This document shows, in pieces, positions 25,786-34,852 of a stretch of 64,000 nucleotides of DNA; the stretch's first letter is position 1, and each line of letters starts with the position of its first letter. The notes beneath the pieces were generated by a model. The model did not search any database. It was given only the letters and a program-made list of their open reading frames with translations, and had not been told where the DNA came from. The translations under genes were made by a program, and so were the position numbers. The stretch covers positions 124,001 through 188,000 of the forward strand of contig NZ_AUCG01000022.1 in the NCBI RefSeq assembly GCF_000429645.1, in the 5' to 3' direction. This stretch comes from Niveispirillum irakense DSM 11586 (GTDB lineage: Bacteria; Pseudomonadota; Alphaproteobacteria; Azospirillales; Azospirillaceae).

Positions 25786-26850
25786 ATGACCACGCCCAAG
25801 ACCGGCGGCGCCCAAGGTTATCTGCGCATCGCGACCGAGGAAGCCTTCACCACGCCCGAACTGATCGCGGCCTTCCGGGAAGAACTGGCGGCGCCCGATG
25901 TCGATCCGGGCTTCCTCAGCCTGATCGGCTATTACCTGGACCATCCGGCGGAACGGCCGCGCTTTGTTGCCAACGCCCTGATGGATCTGGGCGAACAGCG
26001 CATCGCCCATATGGATGAACGCGGCATTGACCGCCAGATTCTGGGCTTGACGGCGCCCGGCACCAACGTCATCCGCAATCCTGACCGGGCCACCATGGTG
26101 GCGGAAACTGCCAATGACCGGCTGGCCGAAGCCATCGCCAAATACCCCACCCGTTTCAGTGGCATGGCCGCCTGCGCGCCCCAGAATCCCAAGGCAGCGG
26201 CGCGGGAAATCGAACGCGCCATCGGCAAGCTGGGCCTGTCCGGCGTACTGATCAACAGCCACATCCTGGGCGAATATCTGGATAATCCCAAGTTCAACGA
26301 GGTGCTGGAAGCCATCGAGGCGATGGATGTCCCCCTCTATATCCACCCCAATACCCCGCCGGCCTCCATGATCGGCCCCCTGCTGGAAGCGGGCCTGGAT
26401 GGCGCCATCTTCGGCTTCGGCGTGGAAACCGGCATGCATGCGCTGCGCATGATCACATCCGGCGCCCTGGACCGTTTCCCCAAATTGCAGATCGTGATCG
26501 GCCATATGGGCGAGGCCCTGCCCTTCTGGCTTTATCGCCTGGATTTCATGCATGGCGCTGGCGTGCGCACCGGCCGGTATGAAAGCATGAAGGCGTTGAA
26601 AAAGGGCAAAGTCTCGACATATCTGCGCGAACATTTCCACATCACCAATTCCGGCGTCGCCTGGGAAGAGGCGATCAAGTTCACGCAGAAGGTGATGGGC
26701 GAAGATCGTGTCCTCTACGCCATGGACTATCCCTATCAGTGCCCGATAGCGGAAGTGGAAGCACTGGACGCAATGGACATGCCCCTGGAAGTAAAACGCA
26801 AATTCTTCCAGACCAACGCGGAGAGACTGTTCAAGATCAAGTCAGCATAA
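25786..26850 (+). CDS. Amidohydrolase-family decarboxylase, LigW (5-carboxyvanillate decarboxylase)-like
   Basis: A 354-residue amidohydrolase-2 (ACMSD-type) protein. It resembles LigW closely: KTGGAQGYLRIATEEAF at the N-terminus, LINSHILGEYLDN, PLYIHPNTPPASMI, AIFGFGVETGMHALRMIT, GHMGEALPFWLYRLDFMH, and AMDYPYQ. Likely metal and catalytic residues are Glu18/Glu19, His187, His240 and Asp314. LigW removes the 5-carboxyl of 5-carboxyvanillate to give vanillate; gamma-resorcylate decarboxylase is the nearest alternative. GGGAGG stands before the ATG at 25786. As the third enzyme after dioxygenase and aldehyde dehydrogenase, it could decarboxylate the aromatic acid they make. A terminator follows. 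Confidence 0.85.
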   Translation: MTTPKTGGAQGYLRIATEEAFTTPELIAAFREELAAPDVDPGFLSLIGYYLDHPAERPRFVANALMDLGEQRIAHMDERGIDRQILGLTAPGTNVIRNPDRATMVAETANDRLAEAIAKYPTRFSGMAACAPQNPKAAAREIERAIGKLGLSGVLINSHILGEYLDNPKFNEVLEAIEAMDVPLYIHPNTPPASMIGPLLEAGLDGAIFGFGVETGMHALRMITSGALDRFPKLQIVIGHMGEALPFWLYRLDFMHGAGVRTGRYESMKALKKGKVSTYLREHFHITNSGVAWEEAIKFTQKVMGEDRVLYAMDYPYQCPIAEVEALDAMDMPLEVKRKFFQTNAERLFKIKSA

Positions 26851-26929
26851 AACCCTTTATGGCCGCTCCGTTTGCACTGACCACTACCGCCCCGTTCTGA
26901 CGGCGGCTGTTGATCCGTAATGGGCATAT

Positions 26930-26964
26930 CCCGTCCTGGTAATAAAAGCGATTACCAGGACGGG
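26930..26964. terminator. Bidirectional terminator hairpin
   Basis: CCCGTCCTGGTAAT (26930-26943) pairs perfectly with ATTACCAGGACGGG (26951-26964) around a seven-base loop. It lies between the convergent LigW-like gene (ends 26850) and the GMC oxidoreductase gene (ends 27000). Confidence 0.75.
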
Positions 26965-26999
26965 TTCTGAAAACCTTAAAATATCAATTTAATCAGCGA

Positions 27000-28700
27000 C
27001 TAGATCGAGCCTTGCTTCAACAGGGAAACCGCATGGTGACAGGCACGGGCCGTCAGCGCCATGTAGGTCAGTGACGGATTTTGACAGGCGGATGAACTCA
27101 TCTGCGCCCCGTCGGTGACGAACAGGTTCGGCACGTCATGGGCACGGCTGAAGCGGTCGAGAACAGATGTCTTCGGGTCCCATCCCATACGGGCACCGCC
27201 CATCTCGTGGATCGAAGAGCCACCCAGGCCCGGCTCCGTGATCGAAATGACAACCTGCCCGCCCGCCGCCGTCAACATTGCTTTTGCTTCAGCGGCAGCA
27301 TCGGCCAGGGCTGTCCGCTCATTCTCTCCATGTTGGAAGGCAATCTGAAGAACCGGCATGCCATGCTTATCCTTCCGGTTTGGATCCAGTGTCAGCCGGT
27401 TGGATGCAAGAGGCAGGCTTTCAGCATAGGTCACCAGGACCATCCGCCAGGCCTGTGGCGTCCTTAACCGGGCCTTGAAGTCTGCGCCCACGCCCGGCAT
27501 GCGCTTGCCACCGGTCCAGCCGCCCTGAAAGGCACCGCCCTGGTAGGAATAGCCCCGTGTAAACCGGGGCGCATCGTTCCGGTCAAGGTTTCGGAAGCGC
27601 GGAATAACGATGCCCGTCGGGCGGTTTCCATAGGTCGTGTGCTGGTCGAAGCCCGGTATGATGGCAACCGCAGACACCGCGTTGGCATGGTCCATGATGT
27701 GGGTGCCCAGCACACCGGAACTGTTGGCCAGACCGTTCGGGAAGGCTGCCGACCGGGACCGCAGAAGCAGATGCGTGCTGTTGAACGCCCCGGCATTGAG
27801 AAAGATCAGGCGGGCGGTGTGACGGCGGCGGGCTCCGGTATTGGCATCAACGACAAGCACTCCCGTGGCCTTGCCCGTAGCCGGATCATGTTCCACCGCC
27901 TCCACAATGGTATCGGTGACCAGTGTCAGCCGGCCCGTGGCCTGGGCCGCCGGCAGGGTGGAACTCTGCGTGGAGAAATAGGCCCCGTAGGAACAACCGC
28001 GTGCGCAGATATTGCGGTTCTGACACGTGGCACGGCCTTCCTTTTCCTGGGTCAGATTGGCCGTGCGCCCGATGATCAGGCGCCGGTCGGGAAAGTTGCC
28101 CTCGATAGCGGATTTAACATGTTGCTCAACGATATTCAGGGCCATAGGGGGCTGGAACCGGCCATCGGGAAGTGCAGCGATGCATTCAACGGAACCTGAA
28201 ACACCAATAAATTCTTCAACATGATCATACCAGGGCGCCAGATCCGCATAGCGGATCGGCCAATCGGTCCCGTGACCATCGCGTTTGTTGGCCTCGAAAT
28301 CATAGTCCGACCAGCGATAGGTCTGGCGCCCCCATGTCAGGGAGCGACCGCCCAACTGGTAGCTGCGCAGCCAGAGGAACGCTTCGCTGCCCGCCGCCGT
28401 CGAATAAGGATTGTCGATGTCGTTGATGAAATGCCCCTGCGTCCATTCATCAAAGGCCCGGTTCCGGCGCTGGACCGGATATTTCTCGTCATACAGGGCC
28501 GCGTCACCAGCCCCGTGGAAAGGAAGCTCCCAAGGCGGCGTGGTTTCGGTAGCATAATCCTGACCATGGGTGATCTGGCGTCCCCGCTCAATCAGCAGGA
28601 CCTTGAGGCCGGCTTCCGTCAGTTCCTTCGCCGCCCAGCCGCCGGTGATCCCGGACCCGACGACGATGGCGTCAAATTCATAATTGCTCATCGTCTTCAT
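27000..28700 (-). CDS. GMC oxidoreductase, glucoside 3-dehydrogenase-like large subunit
   Basis: A 566-residue FAD enzyme of the glucose-methanol-choline family. The FAD motif is VVGSGITGGWAAKEL (residues 13-27), and the catalytic pair is His498 (SSIHEMGG) and Asn541 (CQNPSL). QLGGRSLTWGRQTYRW and CQNRNICARGCSYGA resemble sugar-oxidising members such as bacterial glucoside 3-dehydrogenase, which pair with a gluconate-2-dehydrogenase-subunit-3 protein; exactly such a gene lies just upstream. ATG 28700 overlaps that gene's stop (ATGA); ATG 28691 is an alternative. It probably oxidises the sugar C3 hydroxyl to a 3-keto group, the step needed before C-glycoside cleavage by the deglycosidase in this operon. 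It lacks its own signal and may be exported with its partner. Confidence 0.85.
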   Translation of the reverse strand: MKTMSNYEFDAIVVGSGITGGWAAKELTEAGLKVLLIERGRQITHGQDYATETTPPWELPFHGAGDAALYDEKYPVQRRNRAFDEWTQGHFINDIDNPYSTAAGSEAFLWLRSYQLGGRSLTWGRQTYRWSDYDFEANKRDGHGTDWPIRYADLAPWYDHVEEFIGVSGSVECIAALPDGRFQPPMALNIVEQHVKSAIEGNFPDRRLIIGRTANLTQEKEGRATCQNRNICARGCSYGAYFSTQSSTLPAAQATGRLTLVTDTIVEAVEHDPATGKATGVLVVDANTGARRRHTARLIFLNAGAFNSTHLLLRSRSAAFPNGLANSSGVLGTHIMDHANAVSAVAIIPGFDQHTTYGNRPTGIVIPRFRNLDRNDAPRFTRGYSYQGGAFQGGWTGGKRMPGVGADFKARLRTPQAWRMVLVTYAESLPLASNRLTLDPNRKDKHGMPVLQIAFQHGENERTALADAAAEAKAMLTAAGGQVVISITEPGLGGSSIHEMGGARMGWDPKTSVLDRFSRAHDVPNLFVTDGAQMSSSACQNPSLTYMALTARACHHAVSLLKQGSI

Positions 28701-29248
28701 CCAAAGGTTAAGGCTGTCCAATCGCTTGACCAGGCGCGGTTATCACCAGATACCGGCACATCAGGATCCCAGTGCCCCGGCACCAGCTCGTAGCGCAATT
28801 CCTGTGTCGCCCCGGCTTCAGACATGTAATAGCCAAGCAGGATCAATGATTTGATCCTTGTCCATGGCGTAGGTGGCGATGCAGGGCCGGCAGCGAAGGC
28901 GGCCTGGTCGACAATAGCGACCGCCCTTGCGATATCCTTTTCTCCCGTCTGCCGCAGGTGGGCGGCCAGCCAGTCCAGATGGTCCCGCCCTTTCGGTCCC
29001 GGCAGCGACGGATCGCGTGAGCCTTCCAGCCCATGTTCCAACGCCATGACCAGGAACCGGTGCACGCCCACGTCGCTGGCACCCGGTGTATCGGTGCGCG
29101 GGATCACTGCATCGACGACATCAACAAGCAGCCTTGATTGGCTTGGCGTTATGAGTTCTGCCGCCTGGGCCACAGGCAGGTTCGACAAGGCACCCCAGGC
29201 CAGCGCCGCCCCCATCAGGCGACGGCGATCCACAAATGTCGGTTCCAT
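28697..29248 (-). CDS. Gluconate 2-dehydrogenase subunit 3 family protein with Tat-type signal
   Basis: A 183-residue small subunit of membrane or periplasmic GMC dehydrogenases. The N-terminus DRRRLMGAALAWGALSNLP followed by AQAA is a twin-arginine-type signal; the mature part includes LVDVVDAVIPRTDTPGASDVGVHRF and ILLGYYMSEAGATQELRYELVPG, the subunit-3 pattern. Such proteins chaperone the FAD subunit and carry it through the Tat system. The stop overlaps the GMC start. It lies 12 bases after the MFS gene. This pairing supports periplasmic oxidation of the glycoside. Confidence 0.87.
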   Translation of the reverse strand: MEPTFVDRRRLMGAALAWGALSNLPVAQAAELITPSQSRLLVDVVDAVIPRTDTPGASDVGVHRFLVMALEHGLEGSRDPSLPGPKGRDHLDWLAAHLRQTGEKDIARAVAIVDQAAFAAGPASPPTPWTRIKSLILLGYYMSEAGATQELRYELVPGHWDPDVPVSGDNRAWSSDWTALTFG

Positions 29249-29260
29249 TCCCCGTCTCCA

Positions 29261-30484
29261 TCAATGCTGAGCATCCGCGACCGGCGCGGGCCGGTACTTG
29301 AGAAGGCAAAGAAATGTGACGACGGCGCCAAGCAGGGCGACCACCCCCAACAGGGTGAAAGCCCCCTGCATATCGCCGGCAAAATCGCGCGCAGCCGTTA
29401 CAAATAACGGGCTGGTGAACTGCCCCATGAAGAAGCAGGCAGACCAGATGCCCATACCGCGTCCACGGTGCTCTGCTGGTATCTTGGATACCGCCCACAA
29501 GACCAGGGCCGGAATGGCGATGCCCGCGCCTAGCTGTTGAACGAACGCAAAACCTGTCATGATCTTCTGGTCAGCCGCCAGGCCGATGCCAACCAGACCG
29601 CCCCCCAGCAGCAGCAGATAGATGCATACCATCTGCGGGCCTGTGAACCGGCCGGACAGCCACTGGAACAGGGCCGCACCCAGAAAGACGCCTATGCTGG
29701 CGACCGAGATCAGCAATCCGATGGTTTGCGGCGAGGAAACGCCAATTTCAGTGAAGGCGAGCCCGACCTGCACGATATAGACATAATACAGCGTTGCGGA
29801 AAACAGTGTCACCCCGCTGGTCAGAAGGACAGGCCCCCAGGGGAACTGCTGTGCTTCCTCCCGCCGTGCCTCCTTCTGTTCAGCAATGGCGGGTTCGTAA
29901 ATATAGAACAGCATGGCCAGGAAAATCGGGAAGGCAACAGCATAGATCAGGAATGAGGCGTTCCAGGAAACGGCCGTGATATATCCAGACAGCGCCACAA
30001 CGGAGGTGCCAAAGATCGGTCCCACCAGCCCCTGAACCGTCAGCCAGGTTCGGCGCTGATTATGAGCGAAATAGTCGCCGATCAGCGTATTTGTCACCGT
30101 CAATATGCCCGCTTCCGCGATCCCGAGGGCAAGCCGCGAGGCGATGATCAGTGTCAAATCCTGAAGGAAATAGGGAGCAACGCCGACGATACCGTATAGC
30201 AATGTCGCCGCAAGCAGCAGCCGGCGACGACCGTACCGGTCAATAGCCCAGCCCATCAGGGGGGAAGTCAGCGCAATCATCAGGCCCGGCGCCGTGACCA
30301 GAAGCGGTACCAGCGTTGCCGCCCCCGGCACATCAGCAAATTGGGCCATGATGCGCGGCACTGCCGGCGCCAAGGCCACAATGGCCAGGATCGGCAAGAA
30401 CCCCGCCAGCACAACCAGGATTCCCTGACCTATGCCCGCCTGCTGTGGCATCGGGCCACGTTGGTGTAAACTGGCACACGCCAT
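29261..30484 (-). CDS. MFS transporter
   Basis: A 407-residue twelve-helix permease with MGWAIDRYGRRRLLLAATLLYG (loop 2-3 motif), IASRLALGIAEAGILTVTNTLIGDYF in helices 4-5, and a C-terminal half ending LLKYRPAP. The start at ATG 30484 is preferred because GGGGAGGAG lies five bases upstream, so the 39 residues that could be added upstream are probably not translated. It sits between the monooxygenase and the dehydrogenase subunit genes of the C-glycoside operon; import of the (3-keto) glycoside into the cytoplasm, where the deglycosidase would act, is the natural guess. Confidence 0.85.
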   Translation of the reverse strand: MACASLHQRGPMPQQAGIGQGILVVLAGFLPILAIVALAPAVPRIMAQFADVPGAATLVPLLVTAPGLMIALTSPLMGWAIDRYGRRRLLLAATLLYGIVGVAPYFLQDLTLIIASRLALGIAEAGILTVTNTLIGDYFAHNQRRTWLTVQGLVGPIFGTSVVALSGYITAVSWNASFLIYAVAFPIFLAMLFYIYEPAIAEQKEARREEAQQFPWGPVLLTSGVTLFSATLYYVYIVQVGLAFTEIGVSSPQTIGLLISVASIGVFLGAALFQWLSGRFTGPQMVCIYLLLLGGGLVGIGLAADQKIMTGFAFVQQLGAGIAIPALVLWAVSKIPAEHRGRGMGIWSACFFMGQFTSPLFVTAARDFAGDMQGAFTLLGVVALLGAVVTFLCLLKYRPAPVADAQH

Positions 30485-30622
30485 GTCAACTCCTCCCCAA
30501 TTTGTTATTGTCGCTTTCCGGGCTGGAACGGCCCGGCCCGTCAGGCAATGATCGCCGCGATCCGCGTATCGCCCATCAAGGCGGGCCGGAATTGGTCGCA
30601 TCAGGGGGCCAACCCTGGCCCC

Positions 30623-31864
30623 TCAGGTGCCCACGCTCTCCTGGCGGAGGGGGGATGCAGGCCGGAACGGCGGGGAATCCTCTATTTCAGCCAGTTGGGA
30701 CAGGATGTGGCCGGGCATCGCGTCGCCAACGAATTTCTGGAGCATCGGCGTATTGTCGAAAACCCAATCCCTCAAAGGACGCAAAACCTTCGGCATGTGA
30801 TGGAACATCCGCCCGGTATGGAAGGCCCCCTGGCTGACCTGGGCCGTATGGGGCTTGCGCCGGTCCTCGAACCGCTGAAGCGCACCACGAACGGCATCCG
30901 CTTCCGATAGAGAAACTTCGTTCAGTTCCCGGGCGAGGAAATATCCATCCTCAATGGACATGCCCGCGCCATAGGCGGCGTAGGGCGATGTGGGATGTGC
31001 CGCATCGCCGACAAGGGTCGTGCGCCCCTTGGACCATTGCTTCAGCGGGGGACGGTCGCGGATTTCCCAGCGCTGGAGATGCTTCACCGGCGTTGCGTCG
31101 ATCAGTTCCCTTACTTTCTGCGTGAAGCCTGCAGCGCGTTCGCGGCTGAACGCCAGCAGATCGGCAGGGGGCGGCTGGTTGGGGTCACATGCTTCCAGCA
31201 CCCACCATTCATATCCCCATTTCCCTTCATGCCGGATAGGGGTGTAGCTGACCTGGGTAGTTCTGTTATGGGCAATGACCCCTTTTCCTTCCGGTGCCGC
31301 GTCCAGAAAAAGGTAGCCACCGACAAGATGCAGACGCTGGTGACGGATCGGCTCCTCTCCCCACAGAGACTTGCGGACAAAAGAATTGATGCCATCCGCG
31401 CCGACAAGAACGTCAGCCACAAACTCCGGCTTGTTGGCGAATTTCAGCCTGACATGTCTGCCGTCATCGTCGATGCCGGTCAGATTATGACCAAGACGCA
31501 GGACGCCGGGAGGCAGCGCATCAAGCATCCTTTTATAAAGGCCCCATCGCAGCAGGCCGATGAACCCACCGCCATATTCCTTCACTACCTCATCCGGCAG
31601 GATGACTTCCGCCCGTCTTTTACCGTCATAGCGTTCGAAGAATGTTTGGCAAGGCGCGCCGAGATCATCGGTATCAACACCAATAATCTTGAGTATTTTT
31701 TGCGGTGGTGGCCACAGGTTCAAGATATTGCCCGCGGCCTTCACCTCTTCCGCGCGCTCGAACAATACAACTTGAAATCCAAGCCTGATCGCGGCAAGCG
31801 CGGTGGCCATACCACCCGGCCCGGCGCCAACGATAGCGATGGTTCCCTTGATGCCCTTGCTCAT
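30623..31864 (-). CDS. FAD-dependent monooxygenase (group A, 3-hydroxybenzoate/salicylate hydroxylase-like)
   Basis: A 413-residue single-component flavoprotein hydroxylase: IAIVGAGPGGMATALAAIRLGFQV (residues 9-32), the NAD(P)H/FAD motif VLVGADGINSFVRKSLWG, and GRTTLVGDAAHPTSPYAAYGAGMSIEDGYFLA. It would add an OH group to a phenolic aglycone or its breakdown product. ATG 31864 is preceded by AAAGGAAAG. A 138-base gap separates it from the MFS gene and 155 bases from the TonB receptor gene; all lie on the minus strand. Whether it acts on the aglycone before or after ring cleavage cannot be said. Confidence 0.85.
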   Translation of the reverse strand: MSKGIKGTIAIVGAGPGGMATALAAIRLGFQVVLFERAEEVKAAGNILNLWPPPQKILKIIGVDTDDLGAPCQTFFERYDGKRRAEVILPDEVVKEYGGGFIGLLRWGLYKRMLDALPPGVLRLGHNLTGIDDDGRHVRLKFANKPEFVADVLVGADGINSFVRKSLWGEEPIRHQRLHLVGGYLFLDAAPEGKGVIAHNRTTQVSYTPIRHEGKWGYEWWVLEACDPNQPPPADLLAFSRERAAGFTQKVRELIDATPVKHLQRWEIRDRPPLKQWSKGRTTLVGDAAHPTSPYAAYGAGMSIEDGYFLARELNEVSLSEADAVRGALQRFEDRRKPHTAQVSQGAFHTGRMFHHMPKVLRPLRDWVFDNTPMLQKFVGDAMPGHILSQLAEIEDSPPFRPASPLRQESVGT

Positions 31865-32019
31865 CAAGCTTTCCTTTATTTTCGATGGTTTTGGTAGGGG
31901 CGAAATACATTGTCCAGGGGCGGCAACCAGCGCCGGCCCGCCCGGCCTGGCCGCTCATCGGCCCCACCTTCCTGTCATCATTCCTGGAAAGGACGCGCCG
32001 GGCGAGCCCGGCGCCCCCA

Positions 32020-34380
32020 TCAGAAGGTAAGGCCCAACTGGACACCGACCGTCCGCACGGAATTGAACCCGAACTGCTGAACGTAGGAGGCCAGGCCCGC
32101 AATGCTGTCGCCAGACTCCAGGTCAATATAATTGGGATAGACCTCGTTCGTGCAGTTCTTGCAGAACAGGGCGACACGCCAATTATCACCCTTCACGCCG
32201 ATATTGGCGCCCAGCACATCGATGGCGCCAACATGCGCCCCCGGTGCCTGACTGATGAGGAAATTGATCGAGGACCGGTGATACCAGTCGGCACCGATGA
32301 AACCCGTCAGATCATTGCTGACAGCAGTTTCGTAAGAAACATTGGTTGTGGTGGTGAATTTAGGCGAGGACGGGCTACGCAGCCCGCCAGCATTGAAGCT
32401 CTCATTCGTGGCGCAGCTTGGCGTCGTCTGCCCCGGATAGCACTGGGCACCGGGGAAATCATCGAACTTGGAATTCAGGATGGTGGTGGAGTTGCCGATT
32501 GTCAGGCCGTGCAGCGGTTTGGCATTGATGGACAGTTCAATGCCCTTGCTGGTCAGGCTGGCGCCATTGGCAACAACGAAGGTACGGACCACCGGATCGA
32601 AGGACTGGGTCTGGTAATTGCTGAATTTGGTGTGGAAGGCGCTGACATTCAGCATCAGCCGGCGATCAAGCAGGGTGCTTTTCACACCCGCCTCAAAACT
32701 CTTGGAGGTTTCCGGCCGGATTGACAGATCAAAATCAGGCGACGTGCCGACATCGTTGAAACCGGGCCCTTTGTAACCGCGGGCATAGGTGCCATATGCC
32801 ATCACGTTCGGCGTGAATTCATACTGCAAACCGGCCTTATAGCTGAAATCGGTATTATCCAGGCTCTGGTTATAGAGTTGTTTGGATGCGAACGGCGCGA
32901 AGTAGTTACGGAGCTGGTTTTGGCCCAGATCGATTGAAAGCTCGTCGCGGGTGACCCGGGCGCCGGCAATCAGCTTTAATTGATCGGTCACCGCATAGGT
33001 AAGCTGCCCAAAGGCGGCATAGCTGTCGGTGGACTGGACGATGGTTTTGTCGATGCCCAGGAAAAAATCGTTGGACACACTGCAATTTGGCGGCCCGCCC
33101 GGGGTAACCATTGCGCCAACGCAGAACGGAAATCCGGCCAGCATTGCCGGCGGGAAGAAATTATCGCCACCGATCTCCAGGAACGTGTCGATCTTGGAAT
33201 GGAAATAGTAAAGCCCGGCCTGCCCGGTCAGCTTTTCATCCTGCGGCAGAACAAGGCGCAGTTCATTGGAGAACTGATCGTAGCGGGTATTGTTATGGTT
33301 CAGGTTAGCAGCGTTCTGGCCTGTCGTATCGCCATCGATCTGCTGGTCCATCTTGAAGAAACGCCAGGCGGCGATGTTGTTGATGGACCAGCCATTGGCA
33401 AATTCATAGCCCAGGGACGCCTGTGCCCCGCCATTACGCAGGTTGCGATAGGCAGGCGCATCGGCGGCAGCCACCAAATTGTCTTTCCCCGGCACCACCC
33501 CGTCAGCCGCCAGTGGCCCCGTATTCACGCTGCCAGCAGCCATGGACCGGAAAGTACCATCATAGAAACCGGAAATACCGGCCGATTTATTATAATCACC
33601 CTGCAGACGCAGGCTGAAACCATTGTCCGGCATGTAATCATACTTGGCGCGGATACCAGACTGGCTGAGATCATCCTCATATTTTGCGCCCTTGCCACCC
33701 ACATGCCGGGTCAGCGCGTCCTGGCTGGAATGGAAAGCGGCGATGCGCAACGCAGAATCCGACGTTACCGGCACGTTCAGTGCCGCACGCGCGATCAGCC
33801 CCTTGCCATTGCTGCCCGGACGCGACCGCGACACGCCCTCCAGATCAACCGAACCCGACGTTTCACCCAGAACCGGCATGGCCGTGCCGATATTCACCAG
33901 GCCCGCCGATGCGTTCTTGCCGAACAGCAAACCCTGGGGCCCGTTCAGCACTTCCACCTGGGCGATATCGTAGAAGACCGGTGGCGCCGCCAGGGACCGG
34001 CCGATATTCACTTCGTCAATCGCCTGCGCGACGCTGGGGTCGATGGTCCCGGCAAAGGCCAGGGTGCCGATGCCACGAACCGTGAAGTTGTTTTCCTTGC
34101 CCAGTTGCAAGCTGGGCGCGGCCAGCGTGATCTGAGTCTGGTCGTTCAGGCCACGCTCGATCAGGCTGTCGGCGCTCAACGCCGTGACGCTGACGGGCAC
34201 AGTCTGCAACCGTTCGGGCCGGCGCTGCGCGGTGACCACGATCTCATCCAAAGTATCGCCGGATGCCAGGGAAGGCGCCGTGCCGCCTGCTGACTGGGCC
34301 AGGGCGCTGGTCGCACTGCCAAGGGTAAATGCCAGGATAGAGGCGGATTGGAGCAACCAAGATTTCTTTAAGCTGATCAT
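32020..34380 (-). CDS. TonB-dependent receptor (C-glycoside operon)
   Basis: A 786-residue outer-membrane receptor: signal peptide to about residue 29 (ATSALAQ), TonB-box region LDEIVVTAQRRPERLQ, plug with FTVRGIGT, VEVLNGPQGLLFGKNASAGLVNI, and a barrel ending SVRTVGVQLGLTF. The start at ATG 34380 is chosen because GGGAGGT lies nine bases upstream. This plug type (RRPERLQ...GPQGLLFGKN) is typical for receptors of secondary metabolites and polyphenols in sphingomonads. It lies 67 bases downstream of the deglycosidase beta-subunit gene and before the monooxygenase, so uptake of plant C-glycosides is the inferred job. Confidence 0.9.
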   Translation of the reverse strand: MISLKKSWLLQSASILAFTLGSATSALAQSAGGTAPSLASGDTLDEIVVTAQRRPERLQTVPVSVTALSADSLIERGLNDQTQITLAAPSLQLGKENNFTVRGIGTLAFAGTIDPSVAQAIDEVNIGRSLAAPPVFYDIAQVEVLNGPQGLLFGKNASAGLVNIGTAMPVLGETSGSVDLEGVSRSRPGSNGKGLIARAALNVPVTSDSALRIAAFHSSQDALTRHVGGKGAKYEDDLSQSGIRAKYDYMPDNGFSLRLQGDYNKSAGISGFYDGTFRSMAAGSVNTGPLAADGVVPGKDNLVAAADAPAYRNLRNGGAQASLGYEFANGWSINNIAAWRFFKMDQQIDGDTTGQNAANLNHNNTRYDQFSNELRLVLPQDEKLTGQAGLYYFHSKIDTFLEIGGDNFFPPAMLAGFPFCVGAMVTPGGPPNCSVSNDFFLGIDKTIVQSTDSYAAFGQLTYAVTDQLKLIAGARVTRDELSIDLGQNQLRNYFAPFASKQLYNQSLDNTDFSYKAGLQYEFTPNVMAYGTYARGYKGPGFNDVGTSPDFDLSIRPETSKSFEAGVKSTLLDRRLMLNVSAFHTKFSNYQTQSFDPVVRTFVVANGASLTSKGIELSINAKPLHGLTIGNSTTILNSKFDDFPGAQCYPGQTTPSCATNESFNAGGLRSPSSPKFTTTTNVSYETAVSNDLTGFIGADWYHRSSINFLISQAPGAHVGAIDVLGANIGVKGDNWRVALFCKNCTNEVYPNYIDLESGDSIAGLASYVQQFGFNSVRTVGVQLGLTF

Positions 34381-34447
34381 TCTGATCTTACCTCCCATTT
34401 CGTTATTATTTCTGACGATGCGTTTTCGCCGTCAGTTAGTGACTTGA

Positions 34448-34852
34448 TCAGGGAACGATGATCGTCGCGTGCCTTTCACTGCGGACGAAAACAGGCTGGA
34501 ACTGCGGCGGAAAATAGGGGTGGCGGAAGCGGATGCTGCTGGCCACATGGTGGACGCCGGGCGCCAAACCACCAGATTTGGGCACGATCACCGTGAAGAA
34601 GGTGCCCACGTAAAGCCGGGCCTCGGTTTCCTCTGCCATTTCCGCGTGCGAATATTCGTGCCCGCCTACCCGGATGCGGTTTTGTTCCGCCGGGTAGCTG
34701 ATCCCATCTACGACCAGATCGACCCCTTCGATCAGGCTGAGGCGAGAGCTGCGATAGTTGGGCTGACGGATGCGCAGCTCGAACCCTGTGCGGGCGCCCG
34801 CAGGACCGACATTCTGGAAACCGCTGCTCTGGATATGGCTGCGCTCAAGCAT
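34448..34852 (-). CDS. C-glycoside deglycosidase beta subunit (DUF6379-like)
   Basis: A 134-residue protein matching the small beta-sandwich subunit of C-glycoside deglycosidases (CarC/DgpC type, DUF6379): IQSSGFQNV, then GFELRIRQPNYRSSRLSLIEGVDLVVDG, GHEYSHAEMAEETEARLYVG, FTVIVPKSGGLAPGVHHV, and IRFRHPYFPP. It pairs with the alpha subunit encoded just upstream. The start at ATG 34852 overlaps the alpha stop by eight bases, and GGAGAAGG lies upstream; this coupling favours equal subunit synthesis. The enzyme cleaves the bond between an aglycone carbon and a 3-keto sugar. No signal peptide, so the complex is probably cytoplasmic. Confidence 0.82.
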   Translation of the reverse strand: MLERSHIQSSGFQNVGPAGARTGFELRIRQPNYRSSRLSLIEGVDLVVDGISYPAEQNRIRVGGHEYSHAEMAEETEARLYVGTFFTVIVPKSGGLAPGVHHVASSIRFRHPYFPPQFQPVFVRSERHATIIVP

